Of a stretch of DNA of 44,843 nt, positions 32,218 to 40,447 are shown piece by piece. The stretch covers positions 1 to 44,843 of the forward strand of contig JACRGH010000016.1 of assembly GCA_016212375.1 (NCBI GenBank), in the 5' to 3' direction. Source of the DNA: Microcaldota archaeon. Its GTDB lineage: Archaea; Micrarchaeota; Micrarchaeia; Norongarragalinales; Norongarragalinaceae. Position 1 is the stretch's first letter. The number at the start of each line of letters is the position of its first letter. A program made the position numbers and the translations under genes. The notes below the pieces were generated by a model. That model searched no databases. It was given only the letters and a program-made list of their open reading frames with translations, and was not told where the DNA came from.

Positions 32218-33606
32218 TTATCTTTTCATTTTTTCCAGTGCCGTTCGAATTTCCATTATTCCTTTTTTTGCAGCCTGCTGGCTCTTCGCTTCCACATTAA
32301 TGCGCACTTTAGGTTCCGTCTTGGATGCGCGCACCAAAAACGCGTAATCGCCCAAATCCGCCTTGATCCCGTCGATGTCCTGCACGTTATCGGTGCCGGC
32401 TTTTTGTTCGGCCCACGCTTTCAATGAGGCGAAATCGACTTGGAAATGCACCTCGTCTTTTAGGGAAACGGCTTTGAACCGCTTCGAAAAAGCCAAAAGC
32501 GCGCCCGCTTTCGTGCCGGAAAGCAATGCCGCCGTAAAGATGCCGTCGGAATCCGGCATATGGGCTTTGAACGAATAATGGCCGGAGCGCTCGGCCGCAA
32601 ACGCCGCGTTCTGTTCCACCATGGCCTTGATGACGTGGACATCGCCCACCGGCGTGTAGCGCGCGTCTAAGCCTCCGTCTTGCAAAAAGCGGAACACTTC
32701 GGCTTGGGTGTCTAAGGTGACGAATATTTTGCTTTTGCTTGGAACATGTTCCGAGGCGATGAACGCCGTCAAGATGCCGCCGTCAATGACCGTGCCTTGG
32801 TCCACTACGACGCAGCGGTCGGCATCGCCGTCAAACGCAAATCCGATTTTTTTCTGTTTGATTGTTTGGCTTTGCAAGACGCCCAGCGTGTCCTCTTTGG
32901 GTTCGGGCGCGTGGTTGGCAAACGTGGGGTCGGGATGGTGGAAGATAGCCGCATCTCCAAATGCCTCCTTCAAGGCGCATGCCGCGCCGCCGGTCAAATC
33001 AAAAATGGCGTCGTGGATTTCCGGCAATGCGGCAAGGTAGTTTTGTTTGACGCTGACGTCGATTTCCGGCAGTTTTTTGGTTTCCGTTTTTTCCGGCGCT
33101 TTCGCGAAGTCATACCATTTCTTCAGCTGTATCAATTCGTTCTCGAAAAAACACCGCTGGTGTTTCTTGAATTTCACGCCGTTGTAACCCGCTGGGTTGT
33201 GCGAGGCGGTGAAGGAGACGGCCCATCCGGCTTTGCTATTGTACGCGAGGGCAGGGGAAGGTAAATGGCCGGCAAAGCGCACGGTTCCGAGGAATGCCTC
33301 AAGGAAAGCGGAGGCCAACGACTCGTTGTGGAAACGGTAGTCCATTCCCAAGACGGTAGGGCGCTTGAAGGCGTTGGAAGCGAGGCCCAAGCGGAAACAA
33401 TTGGCCTCGGTCGCCTCGACGCCGTATTTTCCGCGGCAGTCGTAGGTCTTGAAAAAAGAGGACGGTTCGATTTCATTCCTTGCGACCTGTGTTTCTTTTT
33501 TAACCAAGTCGGCGGCAACGGATTTCAAATCGCTTTTGGGATGGCAGGCGTTTGCGTCCAGGATGCTTTTGTTGGCATTGTGGCCGGTTTCATTTTTGGC
33601 GTCCAT
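32218..33606 (-). CDS. Phosphohexomutase (GlmM/ManB-like)
   Basis: A 462-residue alpha-D-phosphohexomutase. The catalytic serine is Ser135 in FTASHNPAGYNGVKF, the metal loop is FDGDADRC (about 264-271), and the substrate loop is ERSGHYSFK near 345. These are the motifs of the phosphoglucomutase/phosphomannomutase family. The N-terminal 50 residues are a polar extension. The gene starts directly after the stop of the GlmU-like gene (TAG then ATG), so the two are translated together. With GlmS and the GlmU-like protein here, glucosamine-6-phosphate to glucosamine-1-phosphate is the likely step. Mannose and glucose phosphates are possible too. Confidence 0.85.
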   Translation of the reverse strand: MDAKNETGHNANKSILDANACHPKSDLKSVAADLVKKETQVARNEIEPSSFFKTYDCRGKYGVEATEANCFRLGLASNAFKRPTVLGMDYRFHNESLASAFLEAFLGTVRFAGHLPSPALAYNSKAGWAVSFTASHNPAGYNGVKFKKHQRCFFENELIQLKKWYDFAKAPEKTETKKLPEIDVSVKQNYLAALPEIHDAIFDLTGGAACALKEAFGDAAIFHHPDPTFANHAPEPKEDTLGVLQSQTIKQKKIGFAFDGDADRCVVVDQGTVIDGGILTAFIASEHVPSKSKIFVTLDTQAEVFRFLQDGGLDARYTPVGDVHVIKAMVEQNAAFAAERSGHYSFKAHMPDSDGIFTAALLSGTKAGALLAFSKRFKAVSLKDEVHFQVDFASLKAWAEQKAGTDNVQDIDGIKADLGDYAFLVRASKTEPKVRINVEAKSQQAAKKGIMEIRTALEKMKR

Positions 33607-35001
33607 CTAATCTCCCTTAAATTCCGTATCATTATCCAGATTGTGCGTGACTTTGGAGCCTGGAAAAATCTTGCATTCATGCCCGATGAGCACGCCGCAG
33701 TTGATGCTGCAATTGACGCCCACTTTGGTGCCCGAACCGATGGCCGCGCCCAATTTGCGGCGGCCGGAGTCGACTTTTCCCTGGTCCTTGAAATGGACGA
33801 CGATGGGGCCGTTGTCAAAACGCAAGTTGGCGATCATGGTTCCCGCGCCTAAATTGACGTTGTCGCAAAGCACCGAATCGCCGATGTAGGAAAAGTGGGG
33901 GACGTTGGCGCCGTTCATCACGACGCTGTTCTTGATTTCGGACGTTCCCACGTGGCAGTTGTTCTCGATGACCGAGCCGGAGCGGATGAACGCGTTGGGC
34001 CCGATGAGGCAATTCTCGCCGATGTAAACCGGTCCTTCGATACGACTGCCCGCTTTGATGATGGAGCCTTTACCCAGGTGGAGTTTGCCTTCCACTACGG
34101 CGCCGTTTTCAATCGTGCCGCTCCGCGCGTCTTCCATCCAGGTCACCAGGACGTGGATGTTGATGTCCAAATGGTCCCAAAAGTACGTCATTTCCGAGCG
34201 GTAGCCGGTGAATTCATGAACGGCCAATTTTTCGCTCGCCGCAAAAGCATTGAGCGCGTCCGTAATCTCATATTCGCCGCGCGGCGAGGGTTTAATCTTT
34301 TGCAAAAGGGCGAAAAAGGATTGCGGTAGGTAGTAGTTGCCCAATCCGACCAGGCCGGCGGTTTTTTCCGCAGGTTTTTCACGGATTGATTTCAGGGTCC
34401 TGTTTTGGATTTCAAAAAGACCGAACGGCCGCGCGTCCCCGACTTTCTGGGCGATGGCAAAGTGTGCGTCCTTGTTGTTCTGGATGTGGTGGTGGATTAG
34501 TTCGAACATGGCGCCTTCGGCAAAGCTGTCGCCGTTGACCGTCACGAACGGTCCTTTGACTTCGGATTCGGCTTGCAACAATGCATGGCCGGTGCCTTTT
34601 TGCTCTCGTTGTTCCACGAATCGGATTTTACCGGCGTATGGCTTGTCCTTGAAATGCCCGGTTATCATTTCTTTTTTGTAGCCGACCACAATGACGATTT
34701 TCGAGGCGTTTTGGTGCAGGGAATCCAAGGTCCATTCCAAAATGGGCTTTCCAAGCACGCGGATCATGCATTTGGGCATGGCCTCCCCAACGGGCCATAA
34801 CCGGCGTCCGCGTCCGGCGGCCAAGATGACGTATGTGGGCAGTCCGGCAATTGCGTTTGGTTTTGGGCCGGTTTTGTTCGCGATTGCCGACGTGTTCCCA
34901 TTTGCCTCTTTCGTTTTGGGTGCGGTTTTGGTTTTTCCCGCGCCACTTTGCATTGGTTTTTTTTGCGTGTTCATTTTTGCTTCAATCGGGGATTCAAGCA
35001 T
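33607..35001 (-). CDS. Sugar-1-phosphate nucleotidyltransferase with left-handed beta-helix (GlmU-like)
   Basis: A 464-residue two-domain enzyme. A polar extension of about 50 residues leads to the nucleotidyltransferase domain, with the signature VILAAGRGRRLWP (58-70) followed by PKCMIRVLGKPILEW, and VTVNGDSFAEGAM. The C-terminal half is a left-handed beta-helix of hexapeptide repeats (IGENCLIGPNAFIRSGSVIE, GKVDSGRRKLGAAIGSGTKV), the acetyltransferase part. This is the plan of bifunctional GlmU and archaeal relatives. In this operon it probably makes UDP-GlcNAc. The ATG at 35001 overlaps the HAD gene stop by 8 nt; ATG 34974 is an alternative. Confidence 0.85.
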   Translation of the reverse strand: MLESPIEAKMNTQKKPMQSGAGKTKTAPKTKEANGNTSAIANKTGPKPNAIAGLPTYVILAAGRGRRLWPVGEAMPKCMIRVLGKPILEWTLDSLHQNASKIVIVVGYKKEMITGHFKDKPYAGKIRFVEQREQKGTGHALLQAESEVKGPFVTVNGDSFAEGAMFELIHHHIQNNKDAHFAIAQKVGDARPFGLFEIQNRTLKSIREKPAEKTAGLVGLGNYYLPQSFFALLQKIKPSPRGEYEITDALNAFAASEKLAVHEFTGYRSEMTYFWDHLDINIHVLVTWMEDARSGTIENGAVVEGKLHLGKGSIIKAGSRIEGPVYIGENCLIGPNAFIRSGSVIENNCHVGTSEIKNSVVMNGANVPHFSYIGDSVLCDNVNLGAGTMIANLRFDNGPIVVHFKDQGKVDSGRRKLGAAIGSGTKVGVNCSINCGVLIGHECKIFPGSKVTHNLDNDTEFKGD

Positions 35002-35641
35002 TGTACAGTTTCACCAACAAGTCATCCAATTGGGCGATTTTGTCGCATTCCAGCGTGGCGTTTTCTTTGTTCTGCAAAATAAGGGTGCGGATGCCGGCCG
35101 CCTTTCCTGCTTGGACGTCCACGGCCGTGTCGCCCAGGTAGATCGCGTTTTCCGGCGCGACGTTGAGCCGGTCCAATGCTTTCAAAAGAGGTTCGGGACT
35201 TGGTTTGGCATGCACGACGTCTTCCCAGGTCACGACGGTGTCAAAGCCGCGGTAATCGATCAATTTTTGGCTTGCCACGGCCTGAGCCGCGGATTGGTTC
35301 GTGACAATGGCTTTCTTTATTTTCCGCGCCTGCAGGTGGTACAGCAATTCTTTTGCACCCGGTGCCGGGCGGGCGAATAAGGGGATGTACGTTTCCGCGT
35401 AATTCCGTTCGCACCAACTTGCTGCGGCGTGCACTCTGGTTTCACTGAATTCCGGAGCCAGCGCACGTACCCAGTCCTCGTCTTTCAGTCCGGCATGCTG
35501 GAGGATGTCCTTTGGCGCCAACGGATGCAAACCGAATTCGCGGGCAAAGTCCTGATATAAGTTGAGCAGGGCGTCGTGGGACTCCAGGAGGACGCCGTCG
35601 ACGTCGAACAGAACGGCTTGGATGGGGGAGGCGGGTTTCAT
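34994..35641 (-). CDS. HAD-superfamily phosphatase (phosphoglycolate-phosphatase type)
   Basis: A 215-residue HAD hydrolase starting MKPASPIQAVLFDVDGVLLE. All four motifs are intact: DVDGV (I), VTNQSAA (II), KPSPEP (III) and YLGDTAVDVQAG (IV), and an alpha-helical cap lies between I and II. It sits between glmS and the GlmU-like gene, whose start overlaps its stop by 8 nt. In this setting it could act on a sugar phosphate. GTG 35650 is the alternative start. Upstream, the 125 nt to glmS are T-rich without a gene. Confidence 0.82.
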   Translation of the reverse strand: MKPASPIQAVLFDVDGVLLESHDALLNLYQDFAREFGLHPLAPKDILQHAGLKDEDWVRALAPEFSETRVHAAASWCERNYAETYIPLFARPAPGAKELLYHLQARKIKKAIVTNQSAAQAVASQKLIDYRGFDTVVTWEDVVHAKPSPEPLLKALDRLNVAPENAIYLGDTAVDVQAGKAAGIRTLILQNKENATLECDKIAQLDDLLVKLYNA

Positions 35642-35774
35642 GGCGTGCACTTTTTTTTGGTTATTTTTGGATTCGTCTTGAAGTCCATTGCAATATTTAG
35701 GCGTTTTGTTTTTTTAGGCGGGCGCTTTTGGGTTTCTTTTACTAGGGGGGCCGGGTCGTATGGTCTTGTTTTTT

Positions 35775-37547
35775 TTAGCGAACGGTGACCGATTTTGCGA
35801 GGTTCCGAGGCCGGTCCGGATCGTTCTTCCGCAACACGGCGGCGTGGTACGCCAACAACTGCAAGGGCAATACCGCCACCAGCGGGTAGAACAATTCCGG
35901 CATTTTCGGCAGGGCGATGTATTCGTCGTACGCCTCGTTGGCACTGTCGGACAAACCGATGAGTTTGGCGCCCCGTGCCTTGGTCTCCATGCCGTTGCTC
36001 AGGGTGTCGGAAAACGTGTAGTCGTGCGGGTTGATGAGAATCACGGGCGTGTTTTTTTCAATCAGTGCCAAGGTGCCGTGTTTGAGCTCGCCGGCGGGCA
36101 TGCCTTCGGCGTGGATGTAGGAAATTTCCTTCAGCTTGAGTGCCCCTTCCAGGGCGACTGGGAAGTTGACGCCGCGGCCCAAAAAGTAGACGTGTTCGTG
36201 TTGCGTCCAGGATTCCGCGAGTTTTTGCGTCTGGGTCTGCCATTTCGGCAACCGGTCGGCGGCATGGCGGGCCACCTCTTTGAGATGCGCGATGCCGGCG
36301 TTCTTTTGTCCGGCTAACGTATAGGCCAGCAGGTACAGGACGGAAAGCTGGGCCGTAAATGCCTTGGTGGACGCTACTGCGATTTCAGGGCCGCAATTGA
36401 GGTACAAGCAGACGTCGGATTCGCGGTCGATGGAGGAGCCGGCTACATTGACCAGGCTTGCAATTTTTGCACCCTTTGCCTTTGCCTTCCGGAGGCCCAC
36501 TAAGACATCGGCGGTCTCCCCGCTTTGGGACACGGCCACAATCAACGTGTCCTTGGTGCATTGGTCGGCAAAATAGGAAAATTCGGATGCAATGTACACT
36601 TCGGCTGATTTGCCCGATAATTGGTTCATGGCGTACCGTCCCACCAACGCGGCATGCCGTGAAGTGCCGCAGGCCACGAATTTGACGTCGGCGTGTTGTT
36701 TTAGGAGTGTGACGAAGCGGTCCAGTTTTTCCGGGTCCTGGACCAATGCGTTTTTGATGGCCGCTGGCTGTTCCAGGATTTCCTTTATCATGAAGTGGGG
36801 GTGGCCCATCTTGGTGGCGCTTTGGCTATCCCAGTCCAATGTTTTGGCAAGCTTGGACAGGATGGTGCCGTTTTTGACGTCCATGAACGTAACGCCCGCT
36901 TTGGTCAGGACCGCCATTTCACCATCTTCCAGGAAAACGGCGTTCTTGGTGTGTTCCAAAAAGGGCATGACGTCGGATGCGGCGAAAAATTCGTTTACCC
37001 CAAGTCCGATGGCCATGGGTGATTCGTTGCGCACCGCGACCAGGGTGTGCGGATCGTTCGTGGAAATGACCAATAGGGCGAAACTGCCGTGCAATTGGAG
37101 GGTGGCGGCGCGGACTTTTTCAGCTAATGTTCCGGCGGCTTGGGATTCAATGAGATGGGCGATGATTTCCGTGTCGGTTTGCGAGGTAAATCGGTGGCCT
37201 TTTGTTTGTAATTCTTTTTTAAGTTCCTGGTAATTTTCGATGATGCCGTTGTGCACGACGGCGATGCTTTTTTGGCAGTCGGTGTGCGGGTGGGCGTTTG
37301 TACTCGTAACGCCACCGTGGGTTGCCCAACGACTATGACTCAGTCCAGTGGTGCCCGGAACCCCGCTGATTTTTTCTGTTTTTTCGACCTCGTCAATTTT
37401 GCCGACGCCTTTGCGCACATGCAGCTGTCCGTCGTCAAACGTGCCGATGCCGCAGGAATCGTACCCGCGGTATTCCAGTTTTTTGAGGCCTTCCAAAAGC
37501 AGCGGGCCTGCTTGTTTGGTGCCGACGTATCCGAAAATGCCACACAT
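35775..37547 (-). CDS. glmS: Glutamine--fructose-6-phosphate aminotransferase
   Basis: A 590-residue GlmS. The start at 37547 gives MCGIFGYVG with the glutaminase nucleophile Cys2 (after Met removal, the N-terminal Cys). Next come RGYDSCGIGTF and SRWATHGG, then two SIS sugar-binding domains with CGTSRHAALVGRYAM and SQSGETADVLVGL, CGPEIAVASTKAF, and LGRGVNFPVALEGALKLKEISY. The C-terminus (RPRNLAKSVTVR) matches the closing SVT tail. It makes glucosamine-6-phosphate, the entry to UDP-GlcNAc. A perfect palindrome and a TATA box lie just upstream, so it is likely repressed or activated by the divergent wHTH gene. Confidence 0.95.
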   Translation of the reverse strand: MCGIFGYVGTKQAGPLLLEGLKKLEYRGYDSCGIGTFDDGQLHVRKGVGKIDEVEKTEKISGVPGTTGLSHSRWATHGGVTSTNAHPHTDCQKSIAVVHNGIIENYQELKKELQTKGHRFTSQTDTEIIAHLIESQAAGTLAEKVRAATLQLHGSFALLVISTNDPHTLVAVRNESPMAIGLGVNEFFAASDVMPFLEHTKNAVFLEDGEMAVLTKAGVTFMDVKNGTILSKLAKTLDWDSQSATKMGHPHFMIKEILEQPAAIKNALVQDPEKLDRFVTLLKQHADVKFVACGTSRHAALVGRYAMNQLSGKSAEVYIASEFSYFADQCTKDTLIVAVSQSGETADVLVGLRKAKAKGAKIASLVNVAGSSIDRESDVCLYLNCGPEIAVASTKAFTAQLSVLYLLAYTLAGQKNAGIAHLKEVARHAADRLPKWQTQTQKLAESWTQHEHVYFLGRGVNFPVALEGALKLKEISYIHAEGMPAGELKHGTLALIEKNTPVILINPHDYTFSDTLSNGMETKARGAKLIGLSDSANEAYDEYIALPKMPELFYPLVAVLPLQLLAYHAAVLRKNDPDRPRNLAKSVTVR

Positions 37548-37594
37548 GGGGATCAAATCTTGCTTGAGCCTTGGAAAACCGCTTCCGGGCCCAT

Positions 37595-37618
37595 AAATGT
37601 AAAGTAACCTTTACATTT
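37595..37618. promoter_or_regulatory. Perfect 10-bp palindrome in the glmS promoter
   Basis: AAATGTAAAG-TAAC-CTTTACATTT (arms 37595-37604 and 37609-37618) is an exact inverted repeat with a 4-nt spacer. It lies where glmS transcription should start, about 25 nt after the TATA box. It is a strong candidate operator. Confidence 0.65.
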
Positions 37619-37620
37619 CT

Positions 37621-37632
37621 GCTATTTATAGC
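37621..37632 (-). promoter_or_regulatory. TATA box of glmS
   Basis: On the minus strand this reads GGCTATAAATAG, an ideal archaeal TATA box. Start of transcription would fall at about 37600, inside the palindrome, leaving a leader of about 50 nt before the ATG at 37547. Confidence 0.6.
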
Positions 37633-37707
37633 CCGCTGAGGCGATTTTGGCGGTTTTTAGGGTATTTTGAATAGTATTTTAAACAATTTGATAAACTACT
37701 TATTGTT

Positions 37708-38595
37708 ATGGTCAAACTAATTGGCAATTTGCCCATCAAGCTGGTGCGGGAAGGTCGGGCCCTGTCCGCCTCGCTGGTCGACGTCTCGGCCCTGGGCGTC
37801 CTGAATCCCGACCGACTTCGCATTTTGCAAGCGCTCTCAACCCCTCAATATGCGGCCCAGCTTAGCCGCCAGCTCAAGATGCATCCGCAGACCATCTACT
37901 ACCACCTGCGCTTGTTGTCCCAACAGGGTCTGATCCACCTCGCATCGGTTGAGGAAAAAGGCGGCAGCTTTGCCAAGAAATATGCGGCATCGGCCGAGGC
38001 CCTTGCGCTTCCGTTGACCGAGTGGAAGCCGTATGCCGAGGCCAAGACTAACGTGCCTGCATTTTTCGGCCCCCTTATCCGGGAAGGGGTGTTGGATGCC
38101 GCGATGGTGCTCGGGTCGCCGGAGCCGCATGGTGCGTATCGGGCGCGGGGGTCGGAATTTGCCGCCATCGAATTGGCTGCGTTTTTGGCGCGTTTTGCCT
38201 TCGTCGATTATCCGCTCTATTATATGGATACACAATCCGTGCCGGTCCGCGGTGGCAATCTGGTGCTGGTCGGCGGTCCGAAAGTGAATATGTTGGTGCA
38301 TGAGGCCAATGCTTTATTGCCCATTCGGTTCACGCCGTCCTTTGAAATCCACTCCACGCTTTCCGGAAAACATTATGGCGACGACGTGGGCGTGGTGCAG
38401 ACGTTGGAAAGCCCCTTTGCGCAAGGCAAGCGCATCCTGATGGTCGCCGGCGGCTCGCATCATTCCACCCGGGTCGCGGTGTTGGCCCTGATGAAACAAA
38501 AGGATTGGTGGGACCAGGATAATTTGGCGCACGTGGTGCAAGGGTTCGATGAGAATGGCGATGGGATTGTGGATGCGGTGGACGTTCTTGAGTGA
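37708..38595 (+). CDS. ArsR-like winged-helix regulator with C-terminal S-layer-like and Ca-loop region
   Basis: A 295-residue regulator. Residues 25-95 are a winged helix of ArsR type: LNPDRLRILQALSTPQYAAQL, recognition helix MHPQTIYYHLRLLSQQGLIH, then a wing. The rest (from about 110) is an alpha/beta domain with VRGGNLVLVGGPKVNML near residue 195, as in archaeal proteins that join HTH to an S-layer-like domain. The C-terminus carries DENGDGIVDAVDVLE, an EF-hand or dockerin-like Ca loop. It is divergent from glmS, and the palindrome between them may be its operator. A second copy of the tail follows out of frame (38660). Confidence 0.75.
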   Translation: MVKLIGNLPIKLVREGRALSASLVDVSALGVLNPDRLRILQALSTPQYAAQLSRQLKMHPQTIYYHLRLLSQQGLIHLASVEEKGGSFAKKYAASAEALALPLTEWKPYAEAKTNVPAFFGPLIREGVLDAAMVLGSPEPHGAYRARGSEFAAIELAAFLARFAFVDYPLYYMDTQSVPVRGGNLVLVGGPKVNMLVHEANALLPIRFTPSFEIHSTLSGKHYGDDVGVVQTLESPFAQGKRILMVAGGSHHSTRVAVLALMKQKDWWDQDNLAHVVQGFDENGDGIVDAVDVLE

Positions 38596-38659
38596 TTTTT
38601 GGGAAGGGGGCGAGGACCAGGCCGGTCCAGGGGGAAACCGTGTTTCACCCGGGGCGACC

Positions 38660-38707
38660 GATGAGAATGGCGATGGGTTTGTGGATGCGGTTGAGGTTTT
38701 GGAATGA
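38660..38707 (+). repeat. Duplicated Ca-loop tail copy, out of frame
   Basis: Positions 38660-38707 repeat the end of the regulator gene (38548-38595), including its stop, with only seven differences in 48 nt. The copy is shifted by 112 nt, so it is out of frame with the first. Its TGA overlaps the ATG of the kinase-like gene. Confidence 0.6.
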
Positions 38708-39414
38708 ATGCTGAACACGTCCATTCGGTTCGCCTCATTCGTAAACTCGGTGAAGGTAAGCAAGGAACCATTCATTTGTGCGATGTCCGTATGCACGATG
38801 GTTCGGTCCATCGGATGGCCGTCAAGCGGGTGCGGGCATCGGCAAGCGCCGTCCCTGAGGATGTCCACCGGTGGGTGGCCGTTTTTGATGAGTTACGCAA
38901 CGCCGGTCTTCCCGTTCCTCGGTTCGCTTTTTCCAGGGTGCGAAAACTGAACGGCCGCAAAACGGGCGAACTATTCATGCAAGCGCTTGATCCTGCCAAC
39001 TTGATGGATGTACGTGCGGATTTGGATGGTGTCTATTCCATCGTCCGTCCCATACGACTCGGCACGTTGGTTGGCAATCGTCATGTTCGGCTCATCCGCC
39101 ATTTGGCAAGTGATTTGGCCACGTTGCATAATTTGGGCTATTCGACCAACTTCATGGATTTCTGGGCGCTGGTCCATTCGGGAAACAAAGACCCCAAAGG
39201 TCGTGTGATTTTGGACATCGGAATGTTGAAAAAATCAGCAAACCCTCCCACCCACTGGACATCCGCCACCCATGCATTGGAAACGTGCTATGGCCATTTT
39301 CGAAGTACGGATGCCTCTCGCCTTTTTTTCAATGAATATGGAAAACGGGTCGATGCGTCTGTGTTAAAAATGGCGGCGCGAGAATTAGCAAGACGATTGG
39401 TCAATCCCACTTAA
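38704..39414 (+). CDS. Protein-kinase-like protein with divergent catalytic motifs
   Basis: A 236-residue protein of the protein kinase fold. The N-lobe is clear: RLIRKLGEGKQGTIHLCDV (10-28) is the Gly loop, and Lys41 in HRMAVKRV is the ATP-binding lysine. The C-lobe has LATLHNLGYSTNFMDFW where HxD-x4-N is expected, so the catalytic Asp is not at the normal place, and LDIGML (DIG, 171-173) stands for DFG. It may be an atypical kinase or pseudokinase. Length is short. The ATG at 38704 overlaps the stop of the duplicated tail by ATGA. The neighbouring transcription regulator may be its partner. Confidence 0.7.
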   Translation: MNAEHVHSVRLIRKLGEGKQGTIHLCDVRMHDGSVHRMAVKRVRASASAVPEDVHRWVAVFDELRNAGLPVPRFAFSRVRKLNGRKTGELFMQALDPANLMDVRADLDGVYSIVRPIRLGTLVGNRHVRLIRHLASDLATLHNLGYSTNFMDFWALVHSGNKDPKGRVILDIGMLKKSANPPTHWTSATHALETCYGHFRSTDASRLFFNEYGKRVDASVLKMAARELARRLVNPT

Positions 39415-39484
39415 GCTTTGGTTTGGTACTTCCGAATGCATTAAATCGTTGTTGCGGCATGGTTGCAATGCAGGTGTGAATTCT

Positions 39485-39817
39485 ATGGATTTGATTCGAT
39501 ACGACGATTTTTCAAAACTGGAACTCCGTGTGGGCCAAATCATTTCCTCGGCCCGCGTCGAAGGCTCCGACAAATTGGTCAAGCTTTCCGTTGACATCGG
39601 GGAGGAGGCGCCCCGCACCTTGGTGGCCGGCATCGGAAAAGTCTATACGGACGACCAATTGACGGGCCGCAAAATCATCGTGCTGTGCAATTTGGCGCCG
39701 AAAAAACTCAAAGGCATCGAAAGCAACGGCATGTTATTGGCGGCAGGCGAGTCGGCGGACGATTTGGCCTTGTTGTCATTGAGCCATGAGATGCCGGTCG
39801 GGACGCGGATTTATTGA
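39485..39817 (+). CDS. tRNA-binding-domain protein (Trbp111/MetG C-terminal type)
   Basis: A 110-residue stand-alone OB-fold protein of the EMAPII/Trbp111 family. It starts MDLIRYDDFSKLELRVGQI, with RVGQI opening the barrel, then EGSDKLVKLSVDIGEEAPRTLVAGI, KIIVLCNLAPKKLKGIESNGMLLAA, which is the family's most conserved stretch, and a closing VGTRIY. Such proteins bind tRNA and often aid methionyl-tRNA synthetase as a separate dimer in archaea. ATG 39485 is chosen because the family begins with this strand. The gene stands alone. Confidence 0.9.
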   Translation: MDLIRYDDFSKLELRVGQIISSARVEGSDKLVKLSVDIGEEAPRTLVAGIGKVYTDDQLTGRKIIVLCNLAPKKLKGIESNGMLLAAGESADDLALLSLSHEMPVGTRIY

Positions 39818-40447
39818 GCCGCGATTTTTGCCTACGGATTCGCTATTGGGTTTCATTCCGGCTTGGGCGGGCTATCTTTTCCACTTGATTGTCTTTTTTG
39901 AAAAGCATTTGCCCCCGGGTTTACGATTATGCAAAGCTCTGCCGTTCGATATATTAGAATCGATGCAGCCGTATGAAAAAATTCTTAATAACTATTTTTT
40001 CCATCGTTTAGTTTGCTTGTCGTTCGGCCAAGGCAGAACTGCCGGAAACCGAACGACGGGCACAACGACAAAACCAACGCGCGGATCTGGACCTTTCGGG
40101 GGCGTTTAAAGTTCCGATGAGGGTGTCCGTGTGTAAAACCTAGATGGAGGTGGTTGCGGCCAACGGCGCAAATCGGCGGCGTGGTGTCGGAATCGCCGGA
40201 TGCGGGAACGGCGACGTGAAGTCATCTGAGCGGATGCTTTGGCGTTGCAACCTGATCGGTTGTGCGGCAAGGCGGATCGCATCGGATACGCTTATCACGA
40301 AACGGCATGGACGCGTTGCTCATGTGTGTCGTGGCACTGCATAGGGGTTTAGCGTAAAGCAGGTCCGTGAGGGTGTTTGCCCTATTCATCAAAACAAAAG
40401 TCGGTGCGTCTTTTTGGCGTGCCATTTCAAAACGAGGGGTGATTCAA
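39818..40447. other. 630-nt interval with no clear gene
   Basis: Apart from the interrupted ORF at 39973-40344, no gene is seen. Several small stems occur, for example CGCCG...CGGCG near 40190-40216 and GCAACC...GGTTGT near 40245-40263, so a structured RNA is possible. I could not match it to SRP RNA or RNase P RNA. The promoter of the secreted protein gene at 40448 must lie in its right part. Confidence 0.4.
39973..40344 (+). pseudogene. Secreted-protein-like ORF with two in-frame TAG codons
   Basis: From ATG 39973 the frame reads MKKFLITIFSIV, a TAG (40009-40011), then FACRSAKAELPETERR and on to VCKT, a second TAG (40141-40143), then MEVVAANG and on to a final TAG at 40342-40344. Read through, it would be a 123-residue protein with a good signal peptide (hydrophobic core, AKA cleavage site) and six cysteines. 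TAG is used as an ordinary stop by several genes here, so a decayed gene is the simplest reading. Recoding or a chance frame cannot be excluded. Confidence 0.3.

Noticed and set aside
39840-40440. Possible SRP or RNase P RNA
   Set aside because: I looked for the SRP GGAA tetraloop helix and the conserved RNase P core words and found neither; only small local stems are seen.
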